Part shown: piece by piece, positions 7,072-14,264 of the stretch
How the letters are laid out: the number at the start of each line of letters is the position of its first letter
How positions within the stretch are numbered: the stretch's first letter is position 1
Assembly: GCA_020054965.1 (NCBI GenBank)
Contig: JAIMZO010000004.1
Span: forward strand, 1-22,763
Source: Spirochaeta sp.
GTDB taxonomy: Bacteria; Spirochaetota; Spirochaetia; Sphaerochaetales; Sphaerochaetaceae
DNA: 22,763 nt
Reading direction: 5' to 3'
Made by a program: the position numbers and the translations under genes
The notes under the pieces: model-generated
Told to the model about the DNA's origin: nothing
Seen by the model: the letters and a program-made list of their open reading frames with translations, nothing else
Databases searched by the model: none

Positions 7072-8183
7072 GAAAGCCTCTGTTTCTATTACTCCTGCTT
7101 TGTATCACAGCCATGCTTTCTGCTGCTGAAAACCCTGTAGTGGAAATGCAGTTGCTCAGCGCATTCAGCTACACGCCGAATACTAGCCAGTGGAATGAGA
7201 CGATGGCCCCCTCCCTGAGTCTCTCGATCAGCTCAGGAAGGAGTGGCGATGTACGCGGGGAAGTGGTCCTGAAAACCCCAGACTTAATGCTCTTCACTAC
7301 TGCTTCTGCCTCTGATATTTATGAAGAAATCCTTCACAAGGCTTACTTCAAGGTTCGTTTCCCTTCAGTCCGCCTGACGGCAGGAAAAACCCGCCTCTCA
7401 TGGGGGGATGGAATACTCTTCAATGCTGGGGATGTGCTCTACGGGAGTAATGACACCTCTGTGACCTTGACCCAATCAGAGCTGAGGAATGAGACAGGAC
7501 TCCTGGTAAGCCTGAACTATCCCCTGGGGTTCTTCAGCTTTGCTGAAGCTGTAGTACTTCCCTCACCGGACAATACTATCGAGCATATGGGAGGAGGAGC
7601 TCGCCTCTACACTACCGTTCAGGAAACCAAGGTGGAGGCAGGCTATCTCACCAGTTATGAGAGTGAGCGCCTGCATAAGCCCTATATAAGCCTGCAGGGA
7701 AACATAGGACCGGACTGGTACCTGTCCTCTTCCCTTGCCATTCCACAGAGTGGAGCCATTGGTGAAGAAACACTGGATTCCTGGGTAATTACCGGTGGAT
7801 TATTCCACATCCAGTATCTGGAGAATGATAAGAACGTATCCCTCCGCATGGAATTCCTTACCCGCCCTGCAGGAAACTGGGAAGCAGAAAGCCAAGACGA
7901 TAAGGACTGCCCACTCTTGCTCTACCCTGAGGTGGTGTATACCCCTTCTTCCAGTCTCTCCTGGTCCCTGAGGACGATCATCAGTCCGTTGGATCTCTCC
8001 TTCAATGCAACATTCGGGGTAAACTGGGCAGTACTTGAAGGCTTCAGCCTCCTGGGCTTCCTCAGTGCTCCTGTAGGAGAGAAAGGAGATTTGTTCAGTT
8101 GGAATAACCAAGTTATCCATCCTACTATTGGACCAATTGATGAACGTATCTCATTGACCATAGGAGCATCCTGGATCTTCTAG
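7065..8183 (+). CDS. Predicted outer-membrane beta-barrel protein
   Basis: The 372-residue product has a clear signal peptide (hydrophobic core about 5-18, likely cleavage after LSAA) and then repeated amphipathic strands rich in aromatic and small residues. It ends in the strand ISLTIGASWIF, whose terminal phenylalanine fits the BAM recognition signal of barrels. No enzyme motif was recognised. A central stretch, RLTAGKTRLSWGDGILFN, resembles the strand-turn features of DUF1302-like porins, but this is only an impression. As last gene of the operon it could supply the outer-membrane end of the export path. Its TAG overlaps the stop of the convergent gene. Confidence 0.72.
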   Translation: MVRKPLFLLLLLCITAMLSAAENPVVEMQLLSAFSYTPNTSQWNETMAPSLSLSISSGRSGDVRGEVVLKTPDLMLFTTASASDIYEEILHKAYFKVRFPSVRLTAGKTRLSWGDGILFNAGDVLYGSNDTSVTLTQSELRNETGLLVSLNYPLGFFSFAEAVVLPSPDNTIEHMGGGARLYTTVQETKVEAGYLTSYESERLHKPYISLQGNIGPDWYLSSSLAIPQSGAIGEETLDSWVITGGLFHIQYLENDKNVSLRMEFLTRPAGNWEAESQDDKDCPLLLYPEVVYTPSSSLSWSLRTIISPLDLSFNATFGVNWAVLEGFSLLGFLSAPVGEKGDLFSWNNQVIHPTIGPIDERISLTIGASWIF

Positions 8184-8881
8184 CGGAGAATTTCCCCTTC
8201 CGTGGAGAGCGTTACCACGGCAAGGGGGATAATCTTCCCACTGGTTGCAATGGCACGTTTCACTGCCCCATCGAGCCCTCCACAGCAAGGCACTTCCATC
8301 CTTGCAACAGTAACGCTCCTGATATCATGATGCTTGAAAATATCGGTAAGCTTCTCTGCATAATCCCCTGCATCGAGCTTTGGGCAGCCGATAAGGGTGA
8401 CTCTGTTCTTGATGAAGGTATTATGGAAATCACCATAGGCGTAGGCTGCACAGTCAGCGGCAATAAGCAGGTCAGCATTGTTGAAGAACCCAGCATTCGG
8501 GGCAGCCAGCTTGATCTGCACCGGCCATTGACGGAGCTGGCTCTGTAGTGGTGCAGCATTCGTATTTTGTGAGACAGGTTCTCTCTTTTCTTCCCTTTTC
8601 ATCACATTGATCTGGCTTCCAGGGCAGCTGAATACCGGCTTATCCGCTTCCATGAACTTCTCTACCGCCTCATGGTCAAATGCAGGAGCCTCGCGATCTT
8701 CGAAGGTGATTGCTCCAGTTGGGCAGACTGGCAAGCAATTGCCCAACCCATCACAGTAGTCTTCTCGTAGCAATACCGCTTTTCCGTTTACCAGACCAAT
8801 TGCTCCCTCTTGGCATGCACTCACGCACAAACCACACCCATTACATAGCTCTTCATCTATAGTTATCATCTGTCTGATCAT
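8180..8881 (-). CDS. 4Fe-4S ferredoxin-like protein with extra cysteine motifs
   Basis: The first 60 residues form a dicluster ferredoxin domain. Motif one is complete (Cys13, Cys16, Cys19, Cys23 in CNGCGLCVSAC). Motif two has Cys43, Cys49 and Cys53, but Leu46 replaces the expected second cysteine, so the second cluster may be 3Fe-4S or absent. The remaining 170 residues hold further cysteines (SCPGSQ, IAADCAAYAYGDFH, IGCPKLD, VPCCGG) that may bind another cluster or metal. This suggests an electron-transfer or sensing role; the partner is not known. GGAG lies five bases before ATG 8881. It diverges from a Crp/Fnr regulator across 88 bases and probably belongs to its regulon. Confidence 0.8.
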   Translation of the reverse strand: MIRQMITIDEELCNGCGLCVSACQEGAIGLVNGKAVLLREDYCDGLGNCLPVCPTGAITFEDREAPAFDHEAVEKFMEADKPVFSCPGSQINVMKREEKREPVSQNTNAAPLQSQLRQWPVQIKLAAPNAGFFNNADLLIAADCAAYAYGDFHNTFIKNRVTLIGCPKLDAGDYAEKLTDIFKHHDIRSVTVARMEVPCCGGLDGAVKRAIATSGKIIPLAVVTLSTEGEILR

Positions 8882-8910
8882 ATTGACTCCATTGTCTTGT
8901 TATATGGGTT

Positions 8911-8920
8911 ATGGTACCAT
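8911..8920. promoter_or_regulatory. Palindrome in the divergent regulatory gap, possible operator
   Basis: ATGGTACCAT is a perfect ten-base palindrome near the middle of the 88-base gap between the ferredoxin-like gene and the Crp/Fnr gene. It is a candidate operator for the neighbouring regulator. It does not match the classical FNR (TTGAT-N4-ATCAA) or CRP (TGTGA-N6-TCACA) sites, and no strong promoter was recognised around it. Confidence 0.25.
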
Positions 8921-8969
8921 GTGCTCATCTATTGATATGTTGGATTTACAACAAAATATAAGGTGGTTT

Positions 8970-9635
8970 ATGAACATCAACGAGGTACTACATCATTCTC
9001 ATCTCTTCAAACAGATAGGAGCACAGGAACTGCCCCACTTGCTTGGCTGCTTGAAAAGCAGGACCAGCAATTTCCCCAAAGACTACACCATCATTGATGA
9101 AGGGGATTTCACTGATGAAATGGGCATCGTAATCCAAGGATCAGTGAATATCGTCCGTCACGATTTCTGGGGGAACAGAACAGTTGTGACCAATATTGGG
9201 GTGGGTGATACCTTTGCAGAGACTGTTGCCTTTACCCAGTCCCCCAGTGAAGTTGCTGCCATCACATCCCAGCCCACCACCATCCTATTCCTGAACATCA
9301 ATAAAATTGTAACCACCTGCAGTATGAACTGCGTGTATCATCATATGTTGATCGAGAACCTGGTTAGATTATTCAGTCACAAGAACCTGGAGTTGATGAA
9401 AAAAATCAATCACATCACGAAGCGTAATACGCGGGAGAAACTACTTTCCTACCTCTCTGCTGAATCGAAGCGGCAGGGAAACAAGAAGACATTCACCATT
9501 CCTTTTGACCGGCAACATCTTGCAGACTATCTCTGTGTGGAGAGAAGTGCGATGTCCAGTGAACTCTCAAAGATGCGCAGTGAAGGATTAGTGGATTATC
9601 ATAAGAGCACATTTACCCTGCTTGAGGAGAATTGA
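8970..9635 (+). CDS. Crp/Fnr family transcriptional regulator
   Basis: A 221-residue regulator with an N-terminal cyclic-nucleotide-type sensor barrel (for example MGIVIQGSVNIVRHDFWGNR and GDTFAETVAFT) and a C-terminal Crp-type helix-turn-helix (HLADYLCVERSAMSSELSKM), followed by GLVDYHKSTFTLL. It lacks the N-terminal cysteine cluster of oxygen-sensing FNR. The frame is open from 8883, but ATG 8970 is chosen because AGGTGG lies just upstream and the family usually begins near this point. Divergent orientation with the ferredoxin-like gene suggests redox-linked control. A small lipoprotein gene starts two bases after its stop. Confidence 0.88.
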   Translation: MNINEVLHHSHLFKQIGAQELPHLLGCLKSRTSNFPKDYTIIDEGDFTDEMGIVIQGSVNIVRHDFWGNRTVVTNIGVGDTFAETVAFTQSPSEVAAITSQPTTILFLNINKIVTTCSMNCVYHHMLIENLVRLFSHKNLELMKKINHITKRNTREKLLSYLSAESKRQGNKKTFTIPFDRQHLADYLCVERSAMSSELSKMRSEGLVDYHKSTFTLLEEN

Positions 9636-9637
9636 TC

Positions 9638-10039
9638 ATGAAAAGAATAACCGTATACGCGATACTTGCAACCGCCTTGGTGTTGCTCACCTCCTGTGCC
9701 ACGGCAAGAAAGCCTGATGCAGTTCCACTGTCCATTACTGAGTCCCCGCATGAGCAACTGTTAGTGCTCTCTGTTAATCGGGGGATGCTTCAGGACGCGG
9801 GATACTCCTTGGGTGATATCGTAACAATCGAGCTGGAAGGAATGCTGATCCATGCCCGTTATAGCCTTGAAGCCAGAGAGGGATACACAACCCTGGTGGC
9901 AACTGAAGAGTACTCATTGCTGCATCTTCCCAAGGAACTTCAGGAAGGAAGCACAGGAATCCTGTTTCCCTACCGAAAGGATTCCTCCACGATCAACACC
10001 AAGCTTAATGTGACAGGGAATTTTGTATTTACTCTATAG
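9638..10039 (+). CDS. Small predicted lipoprotein of unknown function
   Basis: This 133-residue protein starts with a lipoprotein signal peptide (positive MKRI, hydrophobic core) and a lipobox LTSC-A, so a lipid-modified cysteine near residue 20 is expected. The mature part contains strands such as GDIVTIELEGMLIHARYSL and a GILFPYRKDSS segment; no family was recognised. GAGGAGA lies seven bases before ATG 9638, which is preferred over the upstream TTG 9632. It is probably co-transcribed with the Crp/Fnr gene. The SAM-hydroxide adenosyltransferase-like phrase order is not present, and no function is proposed. Confidence 0.72.
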   Translation: MKRITVYAILATALVLLTSCATARKPDAVPLSITESPHEQLLVLSVNRGMLQDAGYSLGDIVTIELEGMLIHARYSLEAREGYTTLVATEEYSLLHLPKELQEGSTGILFPYRKDSSTINTKLNVTGNFVFTL

Positions 10040-10044
10040 GCAGC

Positions 10045-10073
10045 ATACCTGCTCCTGGAACAAGAGCAGGTAT
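10045..10073. terminator. Perfect 10-bp hairpin between convergent genes
   Basis: ATACCTGCTC (10045-10054) pairs perfectly with GAGCAGGTAT (10064-10073) around a 9-base loop. It lies between the lipoprotein stop and the ribH stop. Neither strand has a good T-run after the stem, so it may be a weak bidirectional terminator or an mRNA-end stabiliser. Confidence 0.4.
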
Positions 10074-10090
10074 AAAACGTCTTTGTGTTC

Positions 10091-10561
10091 CTACAGCGTA
10101 CCGAGAAGGTTTACCATCTCAATCGCTGAGGTTGCTGCATCAAATCCCTTATTCCCTGCCTTTGTCCCTGCTCGCTCTATGGCTTGCTCTATGGTATCTG
10201 TGGTCAGGACCCCGAATATTACAGGTTTAGCAAAATCCAGAGAGATTTTTCCAATTCCCTTGGAAACCTCATTTGCAACATAATCAAAATGGGGTGTACT
10301 TCCGCGAATCACGCATCCAAGGCAGATGATTGCATCATACTTCTCCGTCATAAGCATTCTTTTAGCCACCAAGGGAATCTCAAATGCCCCGGGACACCAG
10401 GCAATATCGACATCATGCTCGTTAACCCCGTGACGGGAAAGTGCATCAAAGGCACCATCAACCAACCTGGAGGTAATGAAATCATTGAACCGCGCCGCTA
10501 CAATCCCGAACTTTTTTCCTTCTGCAACCAGATTTCCTGAAAATACTATCCCTTCGTTCAT
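10091..10561 (-). CDS. ribH: 6,7-dimethyl-8-ribityllumazine synthase
   Basis: This enzyme condenses 5-amino-6-ribitylaminouracil with 3,4-dihydroxy-2-butanone 4-phosphate to form lumazine, the penultimate step of riboflavin synthesis. The 156 residues are full length. They show the N-terminal [11 protein letters not shown], the substrate loop PGAFEIP (57-63), [14 protein letters not shown] with the catalytic histidine at 91, and [23 protein letters not shown] lies about nine bases before ATG. It is the last gene of the ribDE-BA-H operon, 34 bases after ribBA. Confidence 0.97.
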   Translation of the reverse strand: MNEGIVFSGNLVAEGKKFGIVAARFNDFITSRLVDGAFDALSRHGVNEHDVDIAWCPGAFEIPLVAKRMLMTEKYDAIICLGCVIRGSTPHFDYVANEVSKGIGKISLDFAKPVIFGVLTTDTIEQAIERAGTKAGNKGFDAATSAIEMVNLLGTL

Positions 10562-10595
10562 TGGTAATTTCTCCTACTGATCATTGAATCTCTGC

Positions 10596-11798
10596 TTATG
10601 AAAAAACATGTCCCATACGCTGTGCTTTCGTATCCAGATAGTGTCTGTTTGATGCGTTGGGGGGAATGACCACTGGTACCCGCTCAGTAACGGTAATGCC
10701 CCACTCCTCCAACTCAGCTTTTTTCTGGGGGTTGTTGGTAAGCAAGCGAATCTTCTTTACTCCCAGATCTTTCAGCATATCTGCACCTACAGAATACTCG
10801 CGTTCATCAGCGGCAAAGCCCAGTGCTAGATTTGCATCTACCGTATCATGACCTTGCTCCTGTAGATGGTATGCTCTCATCTTATTCGGCAAGCCGATAC
10901 CTCTTCCTTCCTGACGAAGATACATAAGGATACCAACCCCTTCTTCTGCAATCATTTTCATGGATTTCTCCAGTTGCTCCCCACAATCACAACGCAAAGA
11001 GTGAAAGACATCCCCGGTCAAACACTCTGAATGCATCCTTACCAACACAGAAGGTGTTTCAGCTACCTGTTCATGATCACCCATGACCAATGCCATGTGA
11101 TGTTGGCCTGAAGGAAATTGATAATAGGTATAGGCCGTAAACGTTCCATACTCAGTAGGCAACGTTACCTCTGAATCTCTCACCACATACTCCCTACCTT
11201 CTTTCCTCCATGCAATCAGCTGGGCAACGGTGATGATAGGAAGCTCATGATTCTTGGCAAACACCTGCAGATCCCCGGTTCTTGCCATCGACCCGTCATC
11301 CTTCAGGATCTCACAGATAACAGCTGCAGGCTGCAAACCTGCAAAGCGTGCCAAATCTACCGCAGCTTCTGTGTGGCCAGGTCTTGTGAGAACTCCACCA
11401 TCTGCTGCAATAAGGGGGAACACATGCCCTGGTACGCGGAAATCTGCTGCGGTTGCCCCTGGATCTGCCAATTGCTTGATACTCAATGCACGCTCTGCAG
11501 CACTGATTCCTGTGGTGGTAGTCATATGATCAACAGAAAGGGTAAAAGCGGTCCCCATTGGATCCCTGTTGCGTTCTGTCATCGGTATCAGATGGAGACG
11601 ATTCGTGATGGTTGCGTCCAAGGGGACACAAACCAGTCCTTTTCCATGGGTCACCATAAAGTTTATGATCTCAGGGGTTGCAAACTCAGCGGCAGCAATG
11701 AGGTCTCCCTCATGCTCTCTGTTCTGGTCATCAACAACCACAACCATCTTTCCTCTTCGGATAGAAGCCAAAGCTTCTTCAACCGGCGAAAATTCCAT
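10596..11798 (-). CDS. ribBA: Bifunctional DHBP synthase / GTP cyclohydrolase II
   Basis: A 400-residue fusion that supplies both precursors of riboflavin. The N-terminal DHBP synthase half (about 1-200) converts ribulose 5-phosphate; it shows the acidic loop REHEGD (27-32), DPMGTAFTLSVDH and RPGHTEA (139-145). The C-terminal GTP cyclohydrolase II half shows zinc ligands Cys259, Cys270 and Cys272 and the RQEGRGIGL motif. GTG 11819 is an alternative start, but ATG 11798 is preferred: GGAGG lies eight bases upstream and family proteins begin close to this point. The gene starts 22 bases after the ribE stop and is expected to be under FMN riboswitch control. Confidence 0.96.
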   Translation of the reverse strand: MEFSPVEEALASIRRGKMVVVVDDQNREHEGDLIAAAEFATPEIINFMVTHGKGLVCVPLDATITNRLHLIPMTERNRDPMGTAFTLSVDHMTTTTGISAAERALSIKQLADPGATAADFRVPGHVFPLIAADGGVLTRPGHTEAAVDLARFAGLQPAAVICEILKDDGSMARTGDLQVFAKNHELPIITVAQLIAWRKEGREYVVRDSEVTLPTEYGTFTAYTYYQFPSGQHHMALVMGDHEQVAETPSVLVRMHSECLTGDVFHSLRCDCGEQLEKSMKMIAEEGVGILMYLRQEGRGIGLPNKMRAYHLQEQGHDTVDANLALGFAADEREYSVGADMLKDLGVKKIRLLTNNPQKKAELEEWGITVTERVPVVIPPNASNRHYLDTKAQRMGHVFS

Positions 11799-11819
11799 AT
11801 ATATATCCTCCATTTCCAC

Positions 11820-12461
11820 TTAACGGGAAAAACCTTGCTTCTGTAAAAACCCTAGGTTCAACGAACCTTCCTTTTTGTCTGCATACCGGGTACCCAATAG
11901 TTGGTTTACATACTTCCCTATCTGGTCGCATTCAATATTGACGATATCCCCGACTCTTTTCCCCGTAAGTGTCGTATGCTTTTGGGTATGTCCGACCAGG
12001 GACACCGTAACCTGATTACCTGCCTGTTCCGCTACGGTGAGACTGATGCCATCCACTGCAATGGAACCTTTCGGGATCACAAAAGGAAGAAGTCCCTTTG
12101 GGATTTGCATGGTTACCAATCGAGCATCTTGTTTTTGTTGCAACTTCACGATGCTTGCTGTTCCATCCACATGACCGGAGACAAGATGGCCTCCCAGTCT
12201 ATCGGCAAGCCGCATCGCCCGTTCAAGATTGACCGAAGCCCCCGGCCTGAGAACTCCCAGGTTGGTTGTCTCCAAGGTAACAGGCATTACCTCTGTATCG
12301 ATGCTTTGCGGTGAATAGTTGATAATGGTCAGGCATACACCGTTTACCGCAATGCTGTCTCCAAGAGCAAGGCTGTCTTGCACGTTGTGGCACCGGATTT
12401 TCAGGGATTTGCCTTGCAGGGCAACGACAGAGCCCAATTCTTCTATCAATCCTGTAAACAT
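11820..12461 (-). CDS. ribE: Riboflavin synthase, alpha chain
   Basis: This enzyme dismutates two lumazine molecules into riboflavin. The protein has 213 residues and the typical duplicated lumazine-binding domains. It begins MFTGLIEELG, and continues with GDSIAVNGVCLTI and HLVSGHVDGTASI in the first repeat and GSIAVDGISLTV and VSLVGHTQKHTTL in the second. The start lies 16 bases inside the 3' end of ribD, implying translational coupling. A short C-terminal tail follows the second domain, as is usual. It is sometimes named ribC in Gram-positive bacteria. Confidence 0.97.
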   Translation of the reverse strand: MFTGLIEELGSVVALQGKSLKIRCHNVQDSLALGDSIAVNGVCLTIINYSPQSIDTEVMPVTLETTNLGVLRPGASVNLERAMRLADRLGGHLVSGHVDGTASIVKLQQKQDARLVTMQIPKGLLPFVIPKGSIAVDGISLTVAEQAGNQVTVSLVGHTQKHTTLTGKRVGDIVNIECDQIGKYVNQLLGTRYADKKEGSLNLGFLQKQGFSR

Positions 12462-13567
12462 GGTGTACTCCCCACGGGATATGCTTCAATGAGAATGTCT
12501 GGGCCAAGGTGTTCAACAGCAGTGATGGTCAGTTGAGCCGCATCAGACAGGGAAGTTATGCCTTCGCCCTCTACAGGGGTTCTGGCATCCTTTCCACCAA
12601 TGACCAGCGGAGCAATGAATGCCAAGTATTTCTGGACCGCTTGCGCTTGGATGAAGGAATCGGCCAATGTTCCGCCTCCCTCAACAAACAGGCTATCGAC
12701 TCCCCTTTCTCCAAGTATCTTCACTACCTCCCTGATGCGCTTGGCCTGGTCTTCTCCAGGTACTTTCAACACCTCAGCACCGGCGCTACGTAACGCTTTC
12801 TCCTGTTCTGGAAGTGCCTTTTCAGAGGTAACAATCATCACCGGAGCCTCATCTATTGTCCTGATCAAACGGGAATTGAGTGGTGTCCGTGCGCGACTGT
12901 CCATTACAATCCGTAAAGGATTGTGACCATTCCTTCCCTCCATGCGCGTGGTCAGAACAGGATCATCCGCCAAGACGGTACCGATCCCAACCATAATTGC
13001 TGCATACCTGTTTCTTAATCGATGCACATATGAACGCGACTGTCCAGAGGTGATCCAGCGGCTCTCTCCTGTCTTGGTAGCAATCTTGCCATCAAGACTC
13101 ATCGCTGTTTTCAGTAATACAAAGGGAGTTTTCGTCGTGATGAAATGAAGAAATATCTCATTCTGCTTTCTCGCTTGTTCAGCTGAGAGCCCGCAGGAGG
13201 TCTCAATGCCTTGTTCCTGTAGGTAGGCAAGGCCTTTGCCCTGCACCAAGGGGTTGGGATCAGAAATGGCACAAACAACCTTTTTGACATTTGCCTTGGC
13301 GATGGCTTCGGCACAGGGAGGGGTCTTTCCATGATGAGAGCATGGTTCCAGCGTCACATAGAGGGTACTTCCCTCTGCTTCCACTCCTGCTTCACGAAGT
13401 GCATATATCTCAGCATGGGGACCTCCGTATGCTTGATGGTATCCTTCCCCGATGATCTTCCCTTGCTTTACCAGGACTGCACCGACCAAAGGATTTGGGC
13501 GTGTCGCACCGCTACCCCATTCGGCAATCTCAAGAGCCCGAGTCATGTATTGTAAATCGCTTTCCAT
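12446..13567 (-). CDS. ribD: Bifunctional pyrimidine deaminase/reductase
   Basis: RibD deaminates and then reduces the pyrimidine produced by GTP cyclohydrolase II. The N-terminal cytidine-deaminase-type domain (about 1-145) has HAE at 51-53 and zinc ligands Cys76 and Cys85 in EPCSHHGKTPPC. The C-terminal reductase domain begins near PFVLLKTAMSLDGKIA and includes SGQSRSYVHRLR and SLFVEGGGTLADSF. ATG 13573 is also in frame but would touch the ribosome-binding site; ATG 13567 is preferred, with AAGGGG (13574-13579 on the complement) six bases upstream. That site lies partly within a hairpin. First gene of the operon, 373 residues. Confidence 0.96.
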   Translation of the reverse strand: MESDLQYMTRALEIAEWGSGATRPNPLVGAVLVKQGKIIGEGYHQAYGGPHAEIYALREAGVEAEGSTLYVTLEPCSHHGKTPPCAEAIAKANVKKVVCAISDPNPLVQGKGLAYLQEQGIETSCGLSAEQARKQNEIFLHFITTKTPFVLLKTAMSLDGKIATKTGESRWITSGQSRSYVHRLRNRYAAIMVGIGTVLADDPVLTTRMEGRNGHNPLRIVMDSRARTPLNSRLIRTIDEAPVMIVTSEKALPEQEKALRSAGAEVLKVPGEDQAKRIREVVKILGERGVDSLFVEGGGTLADSFIQAQAVQKYLAFIAPLVIGGKDARTPVEGEGITSLSDAAQLTITAVEHLGPDILIEAYPVGSTPCLQD

Positions 13568-13575
13568 GTACATCC

Positions 13576-13597
13576 CCTTGAAGTCAATCCTTCAAGG
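13576..13597 (-). promoter_or_regulatory. Hairpin overlapping the ribD ribosome-binding site
   Basis: On the minus strand CCTTGAAG (13597-13590) pairs perfectly with CTTCAAGG (13583-13576) around a 6-base loop. The second arm includes four of the six bases of the Shine-Dalgarno sequence AAGGGG. If it forms it would occlude translation initiation of ribD. It could be the translational arm of the riboswitch expression platform. Confidence 0.5.
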
Positions 13598-13615
13598 TAT
13601 TTGCATTGCATGGAT

Positions 13616-13656
13616 AAAAAGAAAAACACCATGTGCCAGAAAACATTCCTGGGACA
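13616..13656 (-). terminator. Candidate intrinsic terminator of the FMN riboswitch
   Basis: Reading on the minus strand, TGTCCCAG (13656-13649) pairs with CTGGCACA (13639-13632), with one mismatch and a 9-base loop. The stem can extend by a few outer pairs. It is followed at 13626-13616 by GTTTTTCTTTTT-like sequence. This fits a Rho-independent terminator between the aptamer and ribD, the usual FMN-riboswitch off-state. Confidence 0.6.
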
Positions 13657-13670
13657 TTGTATTTCAATTC

Positions 13671-13790
13671 TTCTTCCATCCAGACTTTAACTGTCGGCTT
13701 CGGAATTTGACCGAATCAACCCAAGGGGCTCGCGGGCTTGCAGTATTACTGCCTACCGCCGGTAAGGAATTACACCTAACCCTGAAGAAC
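13671..13790 (-). ncRNA. FMN riboswitch (RFN element)
   Basis: The minus strand carries the conserved RFN blocks in order: a 5' P1 strand TTCTTCAGGG, then GGTGTAATTCCTTACCGGCGG, AGCCCGCGAGCC, GATTCGGTCAAATTCCG, GCCGACAGT, AAAGTCTGGATGG and a closing GAAGAA. P1 pairs 13784-13789 with 13671-13676. The aptamer binds FMN and normally shuts down riboflavin genes; here it precedes ribD by about 100 bases containing a terminator-like hairpin and an RBS hairpin. Confidence 0.97.
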
Positions 13791-13828
13791 TTATAGTACA
13801 CAACCATACGTATAGCTGCGTTTGTCTA

Positions 13829-13857
13829 ACCATATACATTTCACTTTATGGTGTCAA
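13829..13857 (-). promoter_or_regulatory. Promoter of the riboflavin operon
   Basis: On the minus strand a perfect -35 TTGACA (13857-13852) is followed after exactly 17 bases by TATGGT (13834-13829). Transcription would start near 13822, about 30 bases before the FMN aptamer, so all rib genes would be under riboswitch control. Confidence 0.75.
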
Positions 13858-13970
13858 CAGTCCTATAGCCAAGCTTATAACAATACATCCTTTCATCCAA
13901 ATTCAATGATAGGCCTCTTGGATGTAACCGGATGGGTATACCGGGAGCGAAGCACCGGATGAGAGAAAGG

Positions 13971-14189
13971 ATGATGGATTCATCCCCCTTGGAGGGGCTG
14001 TCACTAAGTGCATCTGTACATATCGATGACGGTAGCTAAACCATTCCATTCCTGGCAGCAGGAACCTATGATCTGATCATCGTTGGTGTTGATGAAGAGG
14101 GAGTATATACCGTTATTGATGAAACTACCTACAGCGATGTTGCAGTGGAGTCAGAATTGACGGAGGTTCAGGATATCACTCTCACTTAA
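13971..14189 (+). pseudogene. Decayed remnant of a secreted-protein-like gene
   Basis: One frame reads SLSASVHIDDGS, a TAA at 14037, then IPFLAAGTYDLIIVGVDEE and SELTEVQDITLT to a stop at 14187. The block after the internal stop (about 49 codons) has the strand pattern of small beta-sandwich repeats found in surface lipoproteins (AGTYDLIIVG, then a valine-rich strand and a final ITL). There is no good start or ribosome-binding site and no room for a full gene. It is probably the tail of a gene eroded by deletion, but the identity of the family is uncertain. Confidence 0.45.
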
Positions 14190-14217
14190 AATGTTACATT
14201 TGCGTGAGGACAGCACT

Positions 14218-14250
14218 GAGAGAGGAGTACCCCAACTCCTCTCTCTTCTT
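14218..14250 (+). terminator. Strong hairpin terminator
   Basis: GAGAGAGGAGT (14218-14228) pairs perfectly with ACTCCTCTCTC (14235-14245) across a 6-base loop, followed by TTCTT. It lies downstream of the gene relic on the plus strand and also directly beyond the stop of the minus-strand gene, so it may serve in both directions. Confidence 0.6.
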
Positions 14251-14264
14251 GCAATCAGTATTTC

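Noticed and set aside
8931..8966. FNR-like half-site TTGAT upstream of the Crp/Fnr gene
   Set aside because: The second half (ATCAA at the right spacing) is missing.
11247..11846. 199-codon plus-strand open frame opposite ribBA
   Set aside because: It lies antisense to conserved active-site coding sequence and its composition does not resemble a protein; treated as a shadow.
13927..13961. Direct repeat ACCGGATG at 13927 and 13954
   Set aside because: Only two short copies; not a CRISPR or iteron array, and expected occasionally by chance.
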